Positions 17,747 to 26,431 of a DNA stretch of 64,000 nt are shown here, piece after piece. A program made the translations under genes and the position numbers. The first letter of the stretch is position 1. The number at the start of each line of letters is the position of its first letter. Under the pieces are notes generated by a model. It ran no database searches. It was not told the DNA's origin and worked only from the letters and a program-made list of their open reading frames with translations. Source of the DNA: an uncultured Arenicella sp. (GTDB taxonomy: Bacteria; Pseudomonadota; Gammaproteobacteria; Arenicellales; Arenicellaceae); contig CANMNN010000009.1 in the NCBI GenBank assembly GCA_947499305.1, positions 60,990-124,989 on the forward strand, given 5' to 3'.

Positions 17747-19234
17747 ATGAAGAAAAGCAAAATCAATCGAGTAGTTATTGTCGGCGGAGGCACGGCAGGT
17801 TGGATAACAGCGTCATTGCTGGTGCGCCTTCTAGGTAAAAGCCTGTCTATTTGCCTGGTTGAGTCTGAACAGATTGGCACCGTAGGAGTCGGCGAGGCAA
17901 GCATTCCTCCAATTCAAACCTTGAATCAGGCGCTGGGAATCGATGAAGCGGAGTTTATTCGTGCTACTAACGCGACCATCAAGCTTGGCATTCAATTTGA
18001 AAACTGGAGCAAGCCAGGCGACTCATACATGCATGCCTTTGGGCAGTTTGGTAAGGGCATCTCTTTATGTGGTTTTGAACAACTTTGGCTTCGCAGTGCC
18101 TTATCGGGAGCAGGCGGTGATTTTTGGGACTACTCTCTAAACTATCAAGCGGCCAAGCAATCTAAGTTTGCTAAGTTCGATAGTATTCCCAACACTGGAA
18201 TGGGGGAGCTGGTTTACGCATACCATTTTGATGCTGGCTTGTACGCCAAGTTTTTACGTGACTATGCTGAGCGATCAGGTGTTCAGCGAATCGAAGGTCT
18301 TGTCGAGTCGGTGCAACTGGATGATCTAGGTGGTGAGATCAGGTCGCTCACTTTGCAAAGCGGTGAGTATGTTGAGGGAGATTTGTTTATCGACTGCTCA
18401 GGCTTTAAGGGTTTGTTAATCGGCGATGCTTTAAAAGTTGGGTATCGGGATTGGTCTCATCTTCTGCCGGCCGATAGCGCGGTTGCCGTTCAAACAGAAT
18501 CAGCCAGAGAGGCTGTACCATACACACGTTCAATTGCGCATGCCGCGGGTTGGCAATGGCAAATACCGCTGCAAAATAGAGTTGGTAACGGTTTGGTTTA
18601 CAGCGGTGCATCCTTAAGCGACGAAGGCGCGGTAGAATGTCTATTGCAAAATATTGATGGTAATTTAAAGAGTGAACCGCGTGTCATCAAATTTACAACG
18701 GGTCGAAGGGAGCAGTTGTGGAGCAAGAACTGTGTTTCCATCGGTTTGGCATCTGGGTTTCTAGAGCCATTGGAGTCGACCAGTATTCACATGGTGCAAA
18801 CCGCGGTCACTCGTTTGATTAAATTGTTTCCGCACAATGGAATTAAAGCCTCTGAAGTGGCTGAATACAATCGACAAACAATTGATGAGATGGAGCATGT
18901 GCGAGATTTTATTATTTTGCACTACGTTCTCAATGAGCGCGAGGAGCCTTTTTGGCAGGCCTGCAAATCAATGGCGATACCCGATACTTTGAGGCATAAA
19001 ATTGAACTCTTTCAGGAGTCGGCTAAGGTGTTTAATTCTACCGACGCTTTGTTCAGTGATGTTGCTTGGCAGCAGGTTATGATTGGCCAAGGTGTCATGC
19101 CTCGCGATTACCACCCGATAGCCAACTCTTTAAGTGAGCAGCAACTCAGCGAATGGTTGAGCAATGTTAAGTCGCTTATCAGTCAGGTAACTGCGAAACT
19201 GCCAAGCCACCGGTCTTTTATTAACGGCCTTTAA
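17747..19234 (+). CDS. Flavin-dependent tryptophan halogenase family protein (copy 2)
   Basis: A 495-residue paralogue of the protein at 12987. GGGTAGW lies at residues 13-19, the catalytic Lys equivalent is K79 in NATIKLGI, the WxWxIP signature is W269-Q-W271-Q-I-P274, and the catalytic Glu equivalent is E343 in LEPLESTS. All features of an active FAD halogenase are kept. Compared with copy 1 it has an insertion-like variable segment at about 95-150, the region that shapes the substrate pocket, so the two probably differ in substrate. It lies 148 bases after the TonB receptor, across a terminator, and has no recognisable TACGTA operator of its own. No Shine-Dalgarno is obvious before the ATG. 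Role in the sugar locus is unknown. Confidence 0.88.
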   Translation: MKKSKINRVVIVGGGTAGWITASLLVRLLGKSLSICLVESEQIGTVGVGEASIPPIQTLNQALGIDEAEFIRATNATIKLGIQFENWSKPGDSYMHAFGQFGKGISLCGFEQLWLRSALSGAGGDFWDYSLNYQAAKQSKFAKFDSIPNTGMGELVYAYHFDAGLYAKFLRDYAERSGVQRIEGLVESVQLDDLGGEIRSLTLQSGEYVEGDLFIDCSGFKGLLIGDALKVGYRDWSHLLPADSAVAVQTESAREAVPYTRSIAHAAGWQWQIPLQNRVGNGLVYSGASLSDEGAVECLLQNIDGNLKSEPRVIKFTTGRREQLWSKNCVSIGLASGFLEPLESTSIHMVQTAVTRLIKLFPHNGIKASEVAEYNRQTIDEMEHVRDFIILHYVLNEREEPFWQACKSMAIPDTLRHKIELFQESAKVFNSTDALFSDVAWQQVMIGQGVMPRDYHPIANSLSEQQLSEWLSNVKSLISQVTAKLPSHRSFINGL

Positions 19235-19322
19235 AACAGCGTTGCAATATTGATTGCCCCCATTAAGTCGAGCTTTAGCGCTCAATTGTTACGTTTATGG
19301 GTTCTTCGCTTTGATTGCTCGA

Positions 19323-19336
19323 TGAATACGTATGTA
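19323..19336. promoter_or_regulatory. LacI-type operator copy 5 (TACGTA motif)
   Basis: TGAATACGTATGTA, single copy, about 135 bases upstream of the MFS carrier start. It shows that the carrier belongs to the same regulon as the amylase operon and the TonB receptor. Confidence 0.7.
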
Positions 19337-19471
19337 TGAAATTGTCTCTCGCTTTTAGCTAACAATATAATGGCTCAATACAATAATTAGATTGACGAAG
19401 CCGTGTGTTGGTAATGCGTGCCTGGCTTAAGTGTCGGTAAAACCCGTCAGCAAATAAATAGGAGTAGGGCG

Positions 19472-21016
19472 ATGAGCTCAATGTCGAGTCAACAAGCAGG
19501 CCTGCAACAAAAACCAGTCTTGGGTTTTTGGCAAATTTGGAACATGTGTTTCGGCTTTCTCGGTATTCAATTTGGGTTTGCTTTGCAAAGCGCGAATATT
19601 AGCCGTATTTTTCAGACTCTTGGCGCCGATATGGCGACCGTGCCCATACTGTTCATCGCCGCACCTATCACCGGTTTGATCGTACAGCCAATCATTGGTC
19701 ACTTCAGCGATAAAACCTGGGCCTCAAATTTACTAACGCCATTAGGGCGACGCCGTCCGTATTTCTTTTGGGGGGCAGTGCTTACTACTCTTGCCCTATT
19801 TATCATGCCAAACTCCCCGACCTTATGGGTTGCAGCGATCATGTTGTGGGTGATGGATGCGGCGATTAATGTCACGATGGAGCCTTTTCGAGCGTTTGTC
19901 GGCGATATGTTGCCAAGCAAGCAGCGCACCGCCGGCTATGTGATGCAGACCTTCTTCATCGGTATAGGGGCCGCGGTTGCATCGATGTTGCCGTGGATGT
20001 TCACTAATTGGTTAGGCGTTGAAAACTCTTCAGTCGATGGTACTATTCCCGATTCGGTTCGTTATTCATTTTATCTCGGCGGCGTCGCGGTGGCGGTGGC
20101 GGTCGGCTGGACCATTTTTCGAACAAAGGAATACACCCCAGAAGAGCTAGCGTCGTTTAAGGAGCCGGAAAACGCTGATTATGCCAGTGCCGAGCAAGCG
20201 GCCCTTGATGGCAAGCCGGTGTTTTCTTTCAAGGTTGCTGGCGCTTGGTTTGCATTAGGTCTAATAGCCAGCCTAATGATTTTTGTTGTCAACTTAGACT
20301 ACCAATTATACATCCTAAGTGGAGGTGTAATGGTCTATGGTCTTTTGCAACTCTATGCCGCAGCGAAAGAGAATAACGGTGTTAAAAGCTCTTTCTATGA
20401 GGCTTGTCGCAGTGTTCAGCTAATGCCAAAGGTGATGCGCCAACTTGCAATTGTACAATTCTTCTCTTGGTTTCCATTGTTTGCAATGTGGACATTTACT
20501 ACACCCGCGGTTACGTCATTTCACTTTGGCAGCGAGCAAGTAAACAGTGTTGCTTATAACGAAGGAGCGAACTGGGTTAGTGTTTTATTTGGCGTATACA
20601 ACGGCGTGTCGATTTTGGCGGCATTAATGCTTCCGTTCCTTGCGCGGCAAATTGGCCTTAAAACTACGCACTCGGTAAATTTATTAATTGGTGCAGCGGG
20701 TTTAGGGTCTATGTTGATCTTCAAAGATCCTGCAATGTTAGTCCTTTCTATGATTGGCGTTGGCTTTGCGTGGGCGTCTATTCTGTCGGTGCCTTATGCT
20801 GTGTTGTCGGATTCTGTACCAGCTCAAAAAATGGGCATTTATATGGGTGTGTTTAATTTCTTTGTGGTGATTCCGCAATTAGTTGCTGCCAGTACGCTCA
20901 GCTTAGTGGCGACCTATGTTTTTGATAGTGAGCCAATTTATATCCTAGGAATTGGTGCGGCCTTTTGGGTTATTGCGGCCTTGTCGATGCAGTTTGTCTC
21001 GCACAATGCAAAGTAG
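19472..21016 (+). CDS. MFS sugar symporter (SLC45/GPH-like), likely maltose or maltodextrin
   Basis: A 514-residue inner-membrane carrier with about 12 membrane helices. The cytoplasmic loop LTPLGRRRPYFFWGA near residue 90 is typical of the glycoside-pentoside-hexuronide/SLC45-like sugar:cation symporters, and IIGHFSDKT is the loop 2-3 signature. Bacterial members next to TonB receptors and GH13 enzymes usually carry maltose or maltodextrin. The open frame begins at a TTG at 19418, but the ATG at 19472 with GGAG at 19461-19464 is clearly the start. One TACGTA operator lies upstream. It converges on the LacI regulator gene. Confidence 0.87.
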   Translation: MSSMSSQQAGLQQKPVLGFWQIWNMCFGFLGIQFGFALQSANISRIFQTLGADMATVPILFIAAPITGLIVQPIIGHFSDKTWASNLLTPLGRRRPYFFWGAVLTTLALFIMPNSPTLWVAAIMLWVMDAAINVTMEPFRAFVGDMLPSKQRTAGYVMQTFFIGIGAAVASMLPWMFTNWLGVENSSVDGTIPDSVRYSFYLGGVAVAVAVGWTIFRTKEYTPEELASFKEPENADYASAEQAALDGKPVFSFKVAGAWFALGLIASLMIFVVNLDYQLYILSGGVMVYGLLQLYAAAKENNGVKSSFYEACRSVQLMPKVMRQLAIVQFFSWFPLFAMWTFTTPAVTSFHFGSEQVNSVAYNEGANWVSVLFGVYNGVSILAALMLPFLARQIGLKTTHSVNLLIGAAGLGSMLIFKDPAMLVLSMIGVGFAWASILSVPYAVLSDSVPAQKMGIYMGVFNFFVVIPQLVAASTLSLVATYVFDSEPIYILGIGAAFWVIAALSMQFVSHNAK

Positions 21017-21046
21017 GCTTGATTGTTTCCCTTGAGAGAAGGGGCT

Positions 21047-22090
21047 TTAGCTTTTTAGTTTAAATCCGCAGGAATCGCGATCTATCAGCCGAGTGGGTAA
21101 CAATACCGACTCGACCTCTTCGCCATTTATCGAGCGAATAACACTGTCGACAAGCGCCCTACCAGCTTCAAAGGTATCTTGCTCAATGGTGGTCAGGGCA
21201 GGTGCTAAATGGGCCGCGGTTGGGATGTTGTCAAAGCCAACGATGGCTTTGTCATAAGGTACCTTTAGGCCATGTTCGCGTAGCGCTTTGATTGCACCAA
21301 TGGCGATTAAATCGCTGGCGCAGGCGATGGCGGTAAATTCAGTGCCGCTCTCAATTAACTTGTGCGCTGCCTTGTAACCTCCTTGTTCGGAGAAATCAGC
21401 ATGAAAATGCAGTGATGCTTTGACATCAACCTTATGTTTCTCATGCGCGCGGCGATAACCTGCAAAGCGTTCACGTAGCTCAGGATCATCTTTAGATTTG
21501 TTGCCTAAAAAGCCAATATTGGTATGGCCGAGTTTTAGTAAATGATCGGCTGCTAGGAAGCCACCTTGTTCGTTATCACAGCCTACGAATAAGCCCGGTT
21601 GGTCTTCGATCACCGGGCCCCAAGTTACAAAGTGAGCGCCAGCCTCATCGAGCTTTGATATTCGCTTGATGTAGCTCGTGTAATCGCCGTAGCCGAGAAA
21701 AATAATGCCATCGGCTTTATTGGCGTCTTCGTACTCTGCGCTCCAATCATTACTTAATTGTTGAAACGAAATTAGTAGGTCATAACCTTGGTCTGCGGTG
21801 GCGCGCGTAATGCTGCCCAGCATCGACAAGAAGAATGGATTGATAAAAGCCGAATTAGCACTCGAAGACTCTTCAAACAGCAATAGCGCGAGTGTATTCG
21901 TTCGCTGGGACCGCAAGTTGCGGGCATTAACGTCGACTTTATAATTCAACTCACGAGCAATTTTTTGTACTCGTTGACGCGTTTCAAGGCTCACCAATGG
22001 GCTGTCACGAAGCGCGCGCGACACGGTAGGCTGAGATACACCGGCTAGGTGTGCGATGTCGACGGATGTGGGTTTGTTCTTGCCTTTCAT
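21047..22090 (-). CDS. LacI-family regulator of the alpha-glucan locus
   Basis: A 347-residue repressor. The LacI helix-turn-helix is at residues 7-30 (SVDIAHLAGVSQPTVSRALR), followed by the hinge region and a periplasmic-binding-protein-like sensor domain from about residue 65. It is the only LacI protein in the window and stands at the end of the alpha-glucan locus, so it is the natural candidate to bind the five TACGTA operators (central CG, as LacI-type operators have). It is functionally MalR-like by inference. Its own promoter region, shared with the glucose permease gene, holds a HexR-like site but no TACGTA site, so it may be under carbon-flux control rather than strong autoregulation. 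Confidence 0.88.
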   Translation of the reverse strand: MKGKNKPTSVDIAHLAGVSQPTVSRALRDSPLVSLETRQRVQKIARELNYKVDVNARNLRSQRTNTLALLLFEESSSANSAFINPFFLSMLGSITRATADQGYDLLISFQQLSNDWSAEYEDANKADGIIFLGYGDYTSYIKRISKLDEAGAHFVTWGPVIEDQPGLFVGCDNEQGGFLAADHLLKLGHTNIGFLGNKSKDDPELRERFAGYRRAHEKHKVDVKASLHFHADFSEQGGYKAAHKLIESGTEFTAIACASDLIAIGAIKALREHGLKVPYDKAIVGFDNIPTAAHLAPALTTIEQDTFEAGRALVDSVIRSINGEEVESVLLPTRLIDRDSCGFKLKS

Positions 22091-22104
22091 TTTTATAGTT
22101 TTTA

Positions 22105-22119
22105 TGTAAATTTATTACA
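22105..22119. promoter_or_regulatory. HexR-like operator between the LacI gene and the glucose permease
   Basis: TGTAAATTTATTACA, a 15-bp near-palindrome with the HexR half-sites TGTAA and TTACA. It is 15 bases upstream of the LacI start and about 225 bases upstream of the permease. A looser half-site (ATTATTACAT) lies near 22208-22218. Confidence 0.65.
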
Positions 22120-22343
22120 TTAACTTCTGCTAGTCACTTGTGTCTCAGGCCTCATATGATTATTCTCAGGCATGAGAGGAGCTATCTAATACTTCAGCAA
22201 TGCCTGAATTATTACATAAATGAGAGATCGAGGAAGGGCTGAATGTTGTCAAGTTTGTCAACATGTGGCCACTAAACGCGTTGCGAGGCCGCAAGGGCTG
22301 CCCGTGATCGATTAATAATTACTAAAACAAAGAGATCCTACAA

Positions 22344-23588
22344 ATGGCTCAATCACCATATTCACCCCCTAAGGAAAACTTGGACGATGCTTCGCCATCG
22401 GCAAATTATTTAATCCCCTTAGTTATTCTGACAACACTGTTTTTCATGTGGGGTTTTCTAACTTCACTCAATGATGTGTTGATTCCCTATTTTAAAAAAC
22501 TGTTTGACCTAAGTTTTACTCAAGCGGTTCTAATTCAGTTTTGCTTCTTTGCGGCATATGGCCTTTGTAGTATTCCATCTGGCATCGCGGTTAGAAAGAT
22601 TGGCTATCAACGAGGGGCGGTTGTTGGACTAATTATCGCGGCCCTTGGTTGTGCGCTATTTGTATCGGCGGCGAACCAATCAAGTTACGCTCTGTTTTTA
22701 GGCGCTTTGTTTGTATTGGCTTCGGGCATCACCTTGCTTCAGGTGTCAGCAAACCCATATGTTGCCTTGCTTGGACCATCAGCATCGGCTCCGCGGCGAC
22801 TCACTTTAACGCAAACGTTTAATTCTTTAGGTGCTTGGGCCGGCCCCAAATTTGGCGGGCCTATCATCTTAGGAAGCCTTGCGACTGCAACAGTAATTAC
22901 TGCGGACGCTGTTAAAGCTCCTTACCTATATCTCGGTGTTGCACTATTTGTATTGGCCATTTTCTTTATGGTCGTGAAGTTGCCTAAAGTGCAAGATGAA
23001 ACCGCTGCTGGTTCTTATTCAGAAGCACTGACGTACAAACATTTAGTACTGGGTGTGGTCGCGATATTTGTTTATGTTGGCGCTGAAGTATCGATTGGTA
23101 GTTTTATCATCAATTATATGGCCGAACCACATATTGCAGGTATGGCTGAAGAAGAAGCGTCACACTACGTAGCAAACTATTGGGGTTTAGCCTTAATAGG
23201 CAGAATCGTTGGTGTGTTATTGATGTTCGTAATTGCAGGAAATCGCATGCTCATGATCAATGCGATTGCAGCCGTTGTGTTGTTACTTGTGGTGAGTTTT
23301 GGTAGCGGTTCGACGGCATACTATTCATTGATAGCTGTTGGCTTTTTTAACTCACTCATGTTCCCAACTATTTTTAGTTTGGCCGTGGCGAAGCTTGGTC
23401 CGCTTACGAGTCGTGGGTCGGGTTTATTGTGCACCGCTATAATTGGCGGGGCATTAATTCCTTTAGCCCAAGGCATGGTTGCCGACAGCGTTAATCTTCA
23501 GATTTCCTTTTTAGTGCCTTTAGTTTGCTATATCTATATAGCTTACTACGGCCTTAAAGGTTGGGAGCCAAAGGGCCCTAGCGCATAA
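22344..23588 (+). CDS. Glucose/galactose permease (FHS family, GluP/FucP-like)
   Basis: A 414-residue carrier of the fucose:proton symporter family with about 12 helices. Typical segments are LFFMWGFLTSLNDVLIPYFKK in the first helix, LLQVSANPYVALLG in helix 5 and TQTFNSLGAWAGP. This branch carries glucose, galactose or mannose with a proton or sodium ion. It supplies free glucose to the adjacent glucokinase, encoded convergently. A HexR-like site lies between it and the LacI gene. The substrate is inferred from the neighbours and the family; galactose or mannose cannot be excluded. Confidence 0.87.
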   Translation: MAQSPYSPPKENLDDASPSANYLIPLVILTTLFFMWGFLTSLNDVLIPYFKKLFDLSFTQAVLIQFCFFAAYGLCSIPSGIAVRKIGYQRGAVVGLIIAALGCALFVSAANQSSYALFLGALFVLASGITLLQVSANPYVALLGPSASAPRRLTLTQTFNSLGAWAGPKFGGPIILGSLATATVITADAVKAPYLYLGVALFVLAIFFMVVKLPKVQDETAAGSYSEALTYKHLVLGVVAIFVYVGAEVSIGSFIINYMAEPHIAGMAEEEASHYVANYWGLALIGRIVGVLLMFVIAGNRMLMINAIAAVVLLLVVSFGSGSTAYYSLIAVGFFNSLMFPTIFSLAVAKLGPLTSRGSGLLCTAIIGGALIPLAQGMVADSVNLQISFLVPLVCYIYIAYYGLKGWEPKGPSA

Positions 23589-23610
23589 GCTAGCTCTAAT
23601 ATATTGATAA

Positions 23611-23645
23611 AAAAGCCGCGCTAGATAGCTCTAGTGCGGCTTTTG
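23611..23645. terminator. Bidirectional Rho-independent terminator
   Basis: AAAAGCCGCGCTAGA pairs with TCTAGTGCGGCTTTT (one G-T pair). A-rich on the left and T-rich on the right, so it serves both the permease and glk. Confidence 0.88.
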
Positions 23646-23668
23646 GTTTTTTGGGATAGTGGTTGGCT

Positions 23669-24643
23669 TTATTTTATCGCGGCTCGAGCAAAAACACTGG
23701 CACCCAATAAACCTGGGTTTTTATGGGTGATTAACCAAGTTGGAAGGTCAGTCATTAAATGACTATGACGTCCTTTATTTTCAAAGCCTTTTCTAAACCG
23801 ACTCTCGGCTAATTGAGCGGGGTAGCGTTGGCAAATGCCCCCACCAATAAAAATTCCATCATAAGCCCCTAGAGCTAATGCAATGTCGCCTGCAACTTGG
23901 CCAAGCATCTCAAAAAATAAATCGAACGTTTCTTCACAGATAGCATCGGTTTTGTTTATGCCGGCAACCGCAATGTCGGCGGCTATTAGGCCCGGGTTAT
24001 CGTGTCCATGGATTGAGCAAAGAGCTTCGTGAATATTCACTAAGCCTGGCCCCGATAACAGACGTTCGCGAGAAATACGATCGTCAAATTTTTGATGTAG
24101 GTAACTTAATATCTCACCTTGCAATTGATTCTCTGGCGAGAAGCCTGCATGCCCGCCCTCTGTGACTAAGGGTATTAGCTTCTTGTCACGACGAAGTAGC
24201 CCCGACATACCAAGGCCACTGCCTGGGCCGATGGCGCCAACAGAGTAATCAGCGTCGTTTAAAGGGCCCCAGGTGCCTCCAATGCTAATCAAGTCGTCTG
24301 AGCCTAAGCTGCTAAGGCTGTATGAGATAGCCTCCCAATCGTTCAACAGGTTTGCATTTTCAACTTTGTAGCGTTTGCGCAAATCTGCGCAATCAATTGA
24401 CCAATGGCTATTTGGGAATACTACTTTCTCATCCCTTATTGGCCCTGCCACGGCTAACGCAATTGACCCTAACTGCTTAATGCCATGCGAGTGAAGATAG
24501 GTGTCGATGGCATCGCTGACGTGCTCAAACTCAGCGGCTTCGAGCGTTTGTGCTTGAGTAAAAAACTGGGGCGCTTCGGTGCTTAACGCAAAACGCGCAT
24601 TAGTGCCGCCGATGTCAGCAATTAGAATTGGTAAGTCAGTCAT
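23669..24643 (-). CDS. glk: Glucokinase
   Basis: A 324-residue ATP-dependent glucokinase of the E. coli Glk type, not ROK. The phosphate-binding ADIGGTNARFAL is at residues 9-20, the sugar site has FPNSHWSID near 76 and NDWEAISYSL near 100, and the second phosphate loop is GAIGPGSGLGMSG near 137. The catalytic Asp is in the NDWEA segment. It makes glucose-6-phosphate from glucose released by the alpha-glucosidase or imported by the permease. It is divergent from zwf, with a HexR-like site between, so the whole route from glucose to pyruvate seems jointly controlled. Confidence 0.93.
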   Translation of the reverse strand: MTDLPILIADIGGTNARFALSTEAPQFFTQAQTLEAAEFEHVSDAIDTYLHSHGIKQLGSIALAVAGPIRDEKVVFPNSHWSIDCADLRKRYKVENANLLNDWEAISYSLSSLGSDDLISIGGTWGPLNDADYSVGAIGPGSGLGMSGLLRRDKKLIPLVTEGGHAGFSPENQLQGEILSYLHQKFDDRISRERLLSGPGLVNIHEALCSIHGHDNPGLIAADIAVAGINKTDAICEETFDLFFEMLGQVAGDIALALGAYDGIFIGGGICQRYPAQLAESRFRKGFENKGRHSHLMTDLPTWLITHKNPGLLGASVFARAAIK

Positions 24644-24881
24644 AATGGTATTCGTTTCGCTGCTGTATGCGCAGCTTATTCAAGTCAATTTCTGTGGCGC
24701 TTGGCGCTTAAGCTTAAGATATTTTTTGGAAGATCGATTCAGCTTGTGAGCTCACTGGTCTCTCGACATTTTGAAACCGCGCCAATGGTTTAAACTAGAG
24801 CAAATTGTATGAGCTTAGGCAATTGAAAACACCTTTCTGCGCACAATCAGTTTGAAATAATCTAACATTTTACTTAAAATA

Positions 24882-24896
24882 TGTAAATAAATTACA
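24882..24896. promoter_or_regulatory. HexR-like operator between glk and zwf
   Basis: TGTAAATAAATTACA, the best HexR match in the window (13 of 15 positions of TGTARTTAAATTACA). It is 71 bases upstream of zwf. The 323-bp region 24644-24966 also holds a perfect 12-bp palindrome CTTAAGCTTAAG at 24707-24718 of unknown meaning, and no gene. Confidence 0.75.
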
Positions 24897-24966
24897 TAAT
24901 TGAGGTTTGGCTTACACTTTTTGAAAGTCGCTGCAATTATGAACTCGCCAAGCGAGAGGACTATTA

Positions 24967-26427
24967 ATGCTTAATATATGTAATATCGTTATTGTCGGTG
25001 GTGAAGGTGATCTGGCCTTTAGAAAGTTATACCCGGCGTTGTACAGCTTACATAAAGAGAACTTATTGGCTGACTGCACTAAAGTGGTCGGTTTTGGTCG
25101 TGGTAAATTCAGCTACGAAGATTTTCTTACCAACATGCGTAAGTGGACTGAGGCCAGTGACTACGTCAAGTCAGTTGACGATGAGTCTTGGGCGTCGTTC
25201 AGTGAGCGCATTATGCATTTTAATGGTGACGCAACTTCAGCAAAAGACATTAAGCGGTTACAAAAAGAGATGGGCCCTGAAGAAATAGTCTTCTATCTAT
25301 CTACTCCGCCATCTATTTTCGCTCCCATTTGTAAGGCTATGGGCGAAGCTGGCGTTGTAACCGACAGTACTCGCTTGGTTGTTGAGAAGCCGCTGGGTGA
25401 GTCGCTCGCGTCATTCAACGTGATTAATGACACGCTTTTTGAAACCTTTGAAGAGCACCAAATTTATCGTATTGATCATTATCTTGGTAAGGAAACGGTG
25501 CAGAATTTATTGGCTTTGCGTTTTGCCAATATCTTTTTCGAGCCTTTGTGGAACCGTAACTATATTGACCACGTACAAGTAACCGTTGCTGAAAGCGTTG
25601 GTGCCGGTGGTCGTTGGAACTACTACGATGAGTCAGGCGCATTAAGGGATATGGTGCAGAACCACCTGTTACAACTTGTGTGTTTGGTTGCCATGGAGTT
25701 TCCTGCTCGCAACGAAGCCGATGATATTCGCGATGAGAAGCTAAAAATAATTCGTTGTTTAAAGCCAATTGACGCATCAAGTGTTCACACACACACGGTG
25801 CGCGGCCAGTACGCTCGTGGCTCGGTTGATAATAAATTGGTTCCGGGATATGTCGAAGAAAAAGACGCGAAAGCCAAATCGAATACCGAAACCTTTGTTG
25901 CCATCAAAGCCGAGATTGAAAACAACCGCTGGCAAGGTGTGCCATTCTATTTAAGAACCGGTAAGCGTATGGCTGATCGTTATTCTGAGATCGTGATTCA
26001 GTTTAAGCCGGTGATCTTTAAGTTTATTGATGTTGACCCCAATGCGCTTAACAACAATCAGCTTGTGATTCGTTTGCAGCCGAACGAAGGCATTGAAATG
26101 AAGATGATGAACAAGGTGCCCGGCTTGAATGAGAGCATGGACTTACAAAACGTTGGCCTTAACTTATCGTTTGAAGAGGCTTTTGAAGACCATCGTAGCC
26201 CGAGTGCCTATGAGCGTTTGATTCTTGACGTAACGCGTGGCGACCAAACATTGTTTATGCGCTCCGATGAGTTGCGAGGCGCCTGGGAATGGGTCGACGG
26301 TATGATTGATGGGTGGGAGGCCACTCGCCAATTACCGCAAAAGTATAAAGCGGGCTCCAACGGTCCAGATGATGCCTTAGGCTTGCTTATTAAAGATGGC
26401 CGAAAATGGCAAGACTTTGAGGCCTAA
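24967..26427 (+). CDS. zwf: Glucose-6-phosphate 1-dehydrogenase
   Basis: A 486-residue G6PDH. The nucleotide-binding segment is VGGEGDLAFRKLYPALY near residue 10; the family usually has GxxGDL with Ala or Thr where this has Gly-Glu, a mild variation. The substrate site RIDHYLGKETVQNLL with the catalytic Lys is near residue 170. The enzyme oxidises glucose-6-phosphate to 6-phosphogluconolactone and makes NADPH. GAGAGGA precedes the ATG. It is the first gene of zwf-pgl-edd-eda, with pgl starting only 4 bases after its stop. A HexR-like site lies 71 bases upstream. Confidence 0.95.
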   Translation: MLNICNIVIVGGEGDLAFRKLYPALYSLHKENLLADCTKVVGFGRGKFSYEDFLTNMRKWTEASDYVKSVDDESWASFSERIMHFNGDATSAKDIKRLQKEMGPEEIVFYLSTPPSIFAPICKAMGEAGVVTDSTRLVVEKPLGESLASFNVINDTLFETFEEHQIYRIDHYLGKETVQNLLALRFANIFFEPLWNRNYIDHVQVTVAESVGAGGRWNYYDESGALRDMVQNHLLQLVCLVAMEFPARNEADDIRDEKLKIIRCLKPIDASSVHTHTVRGQYARGSVDNKLVPGYVEEKDAKAKSNTETFVAIKAEIENNRWQGVPFYLRTGKRMADRYSEIVIQFKPVIFKFIDVDPNALNNNQLVIRLQPNEGIEMKMMNKVPGLNESMDLQNVGLNLSFEEAFEDHRSPSAYERLILDVTRGDQTLFMRSDELRGAWEWVDGMIDGWEATRQLPQKYKAGSNGPDDALGLLIKDGRKWQDFEA

Positions 26428-26431
26428 GACC

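Noticed and set aside
12987..19234. Halogenase genes as part of a secondary-metabolite cluster
   Set aside because: No NRPS, PKS, terpene or tailoring genes are near; neighbours are sugar-use genes with shared operators.
22208..22218. Second HexR site near the permease
   Set aside because: Only one half-site is convincing; the other half does not match.
22275..22282. AACGCGTT as a LacI-type operator upstream of the permease
   Set aside because: The centre is GC, not the CG that LacI-type operators have, and there is no similarity to the five TACGTA copies.
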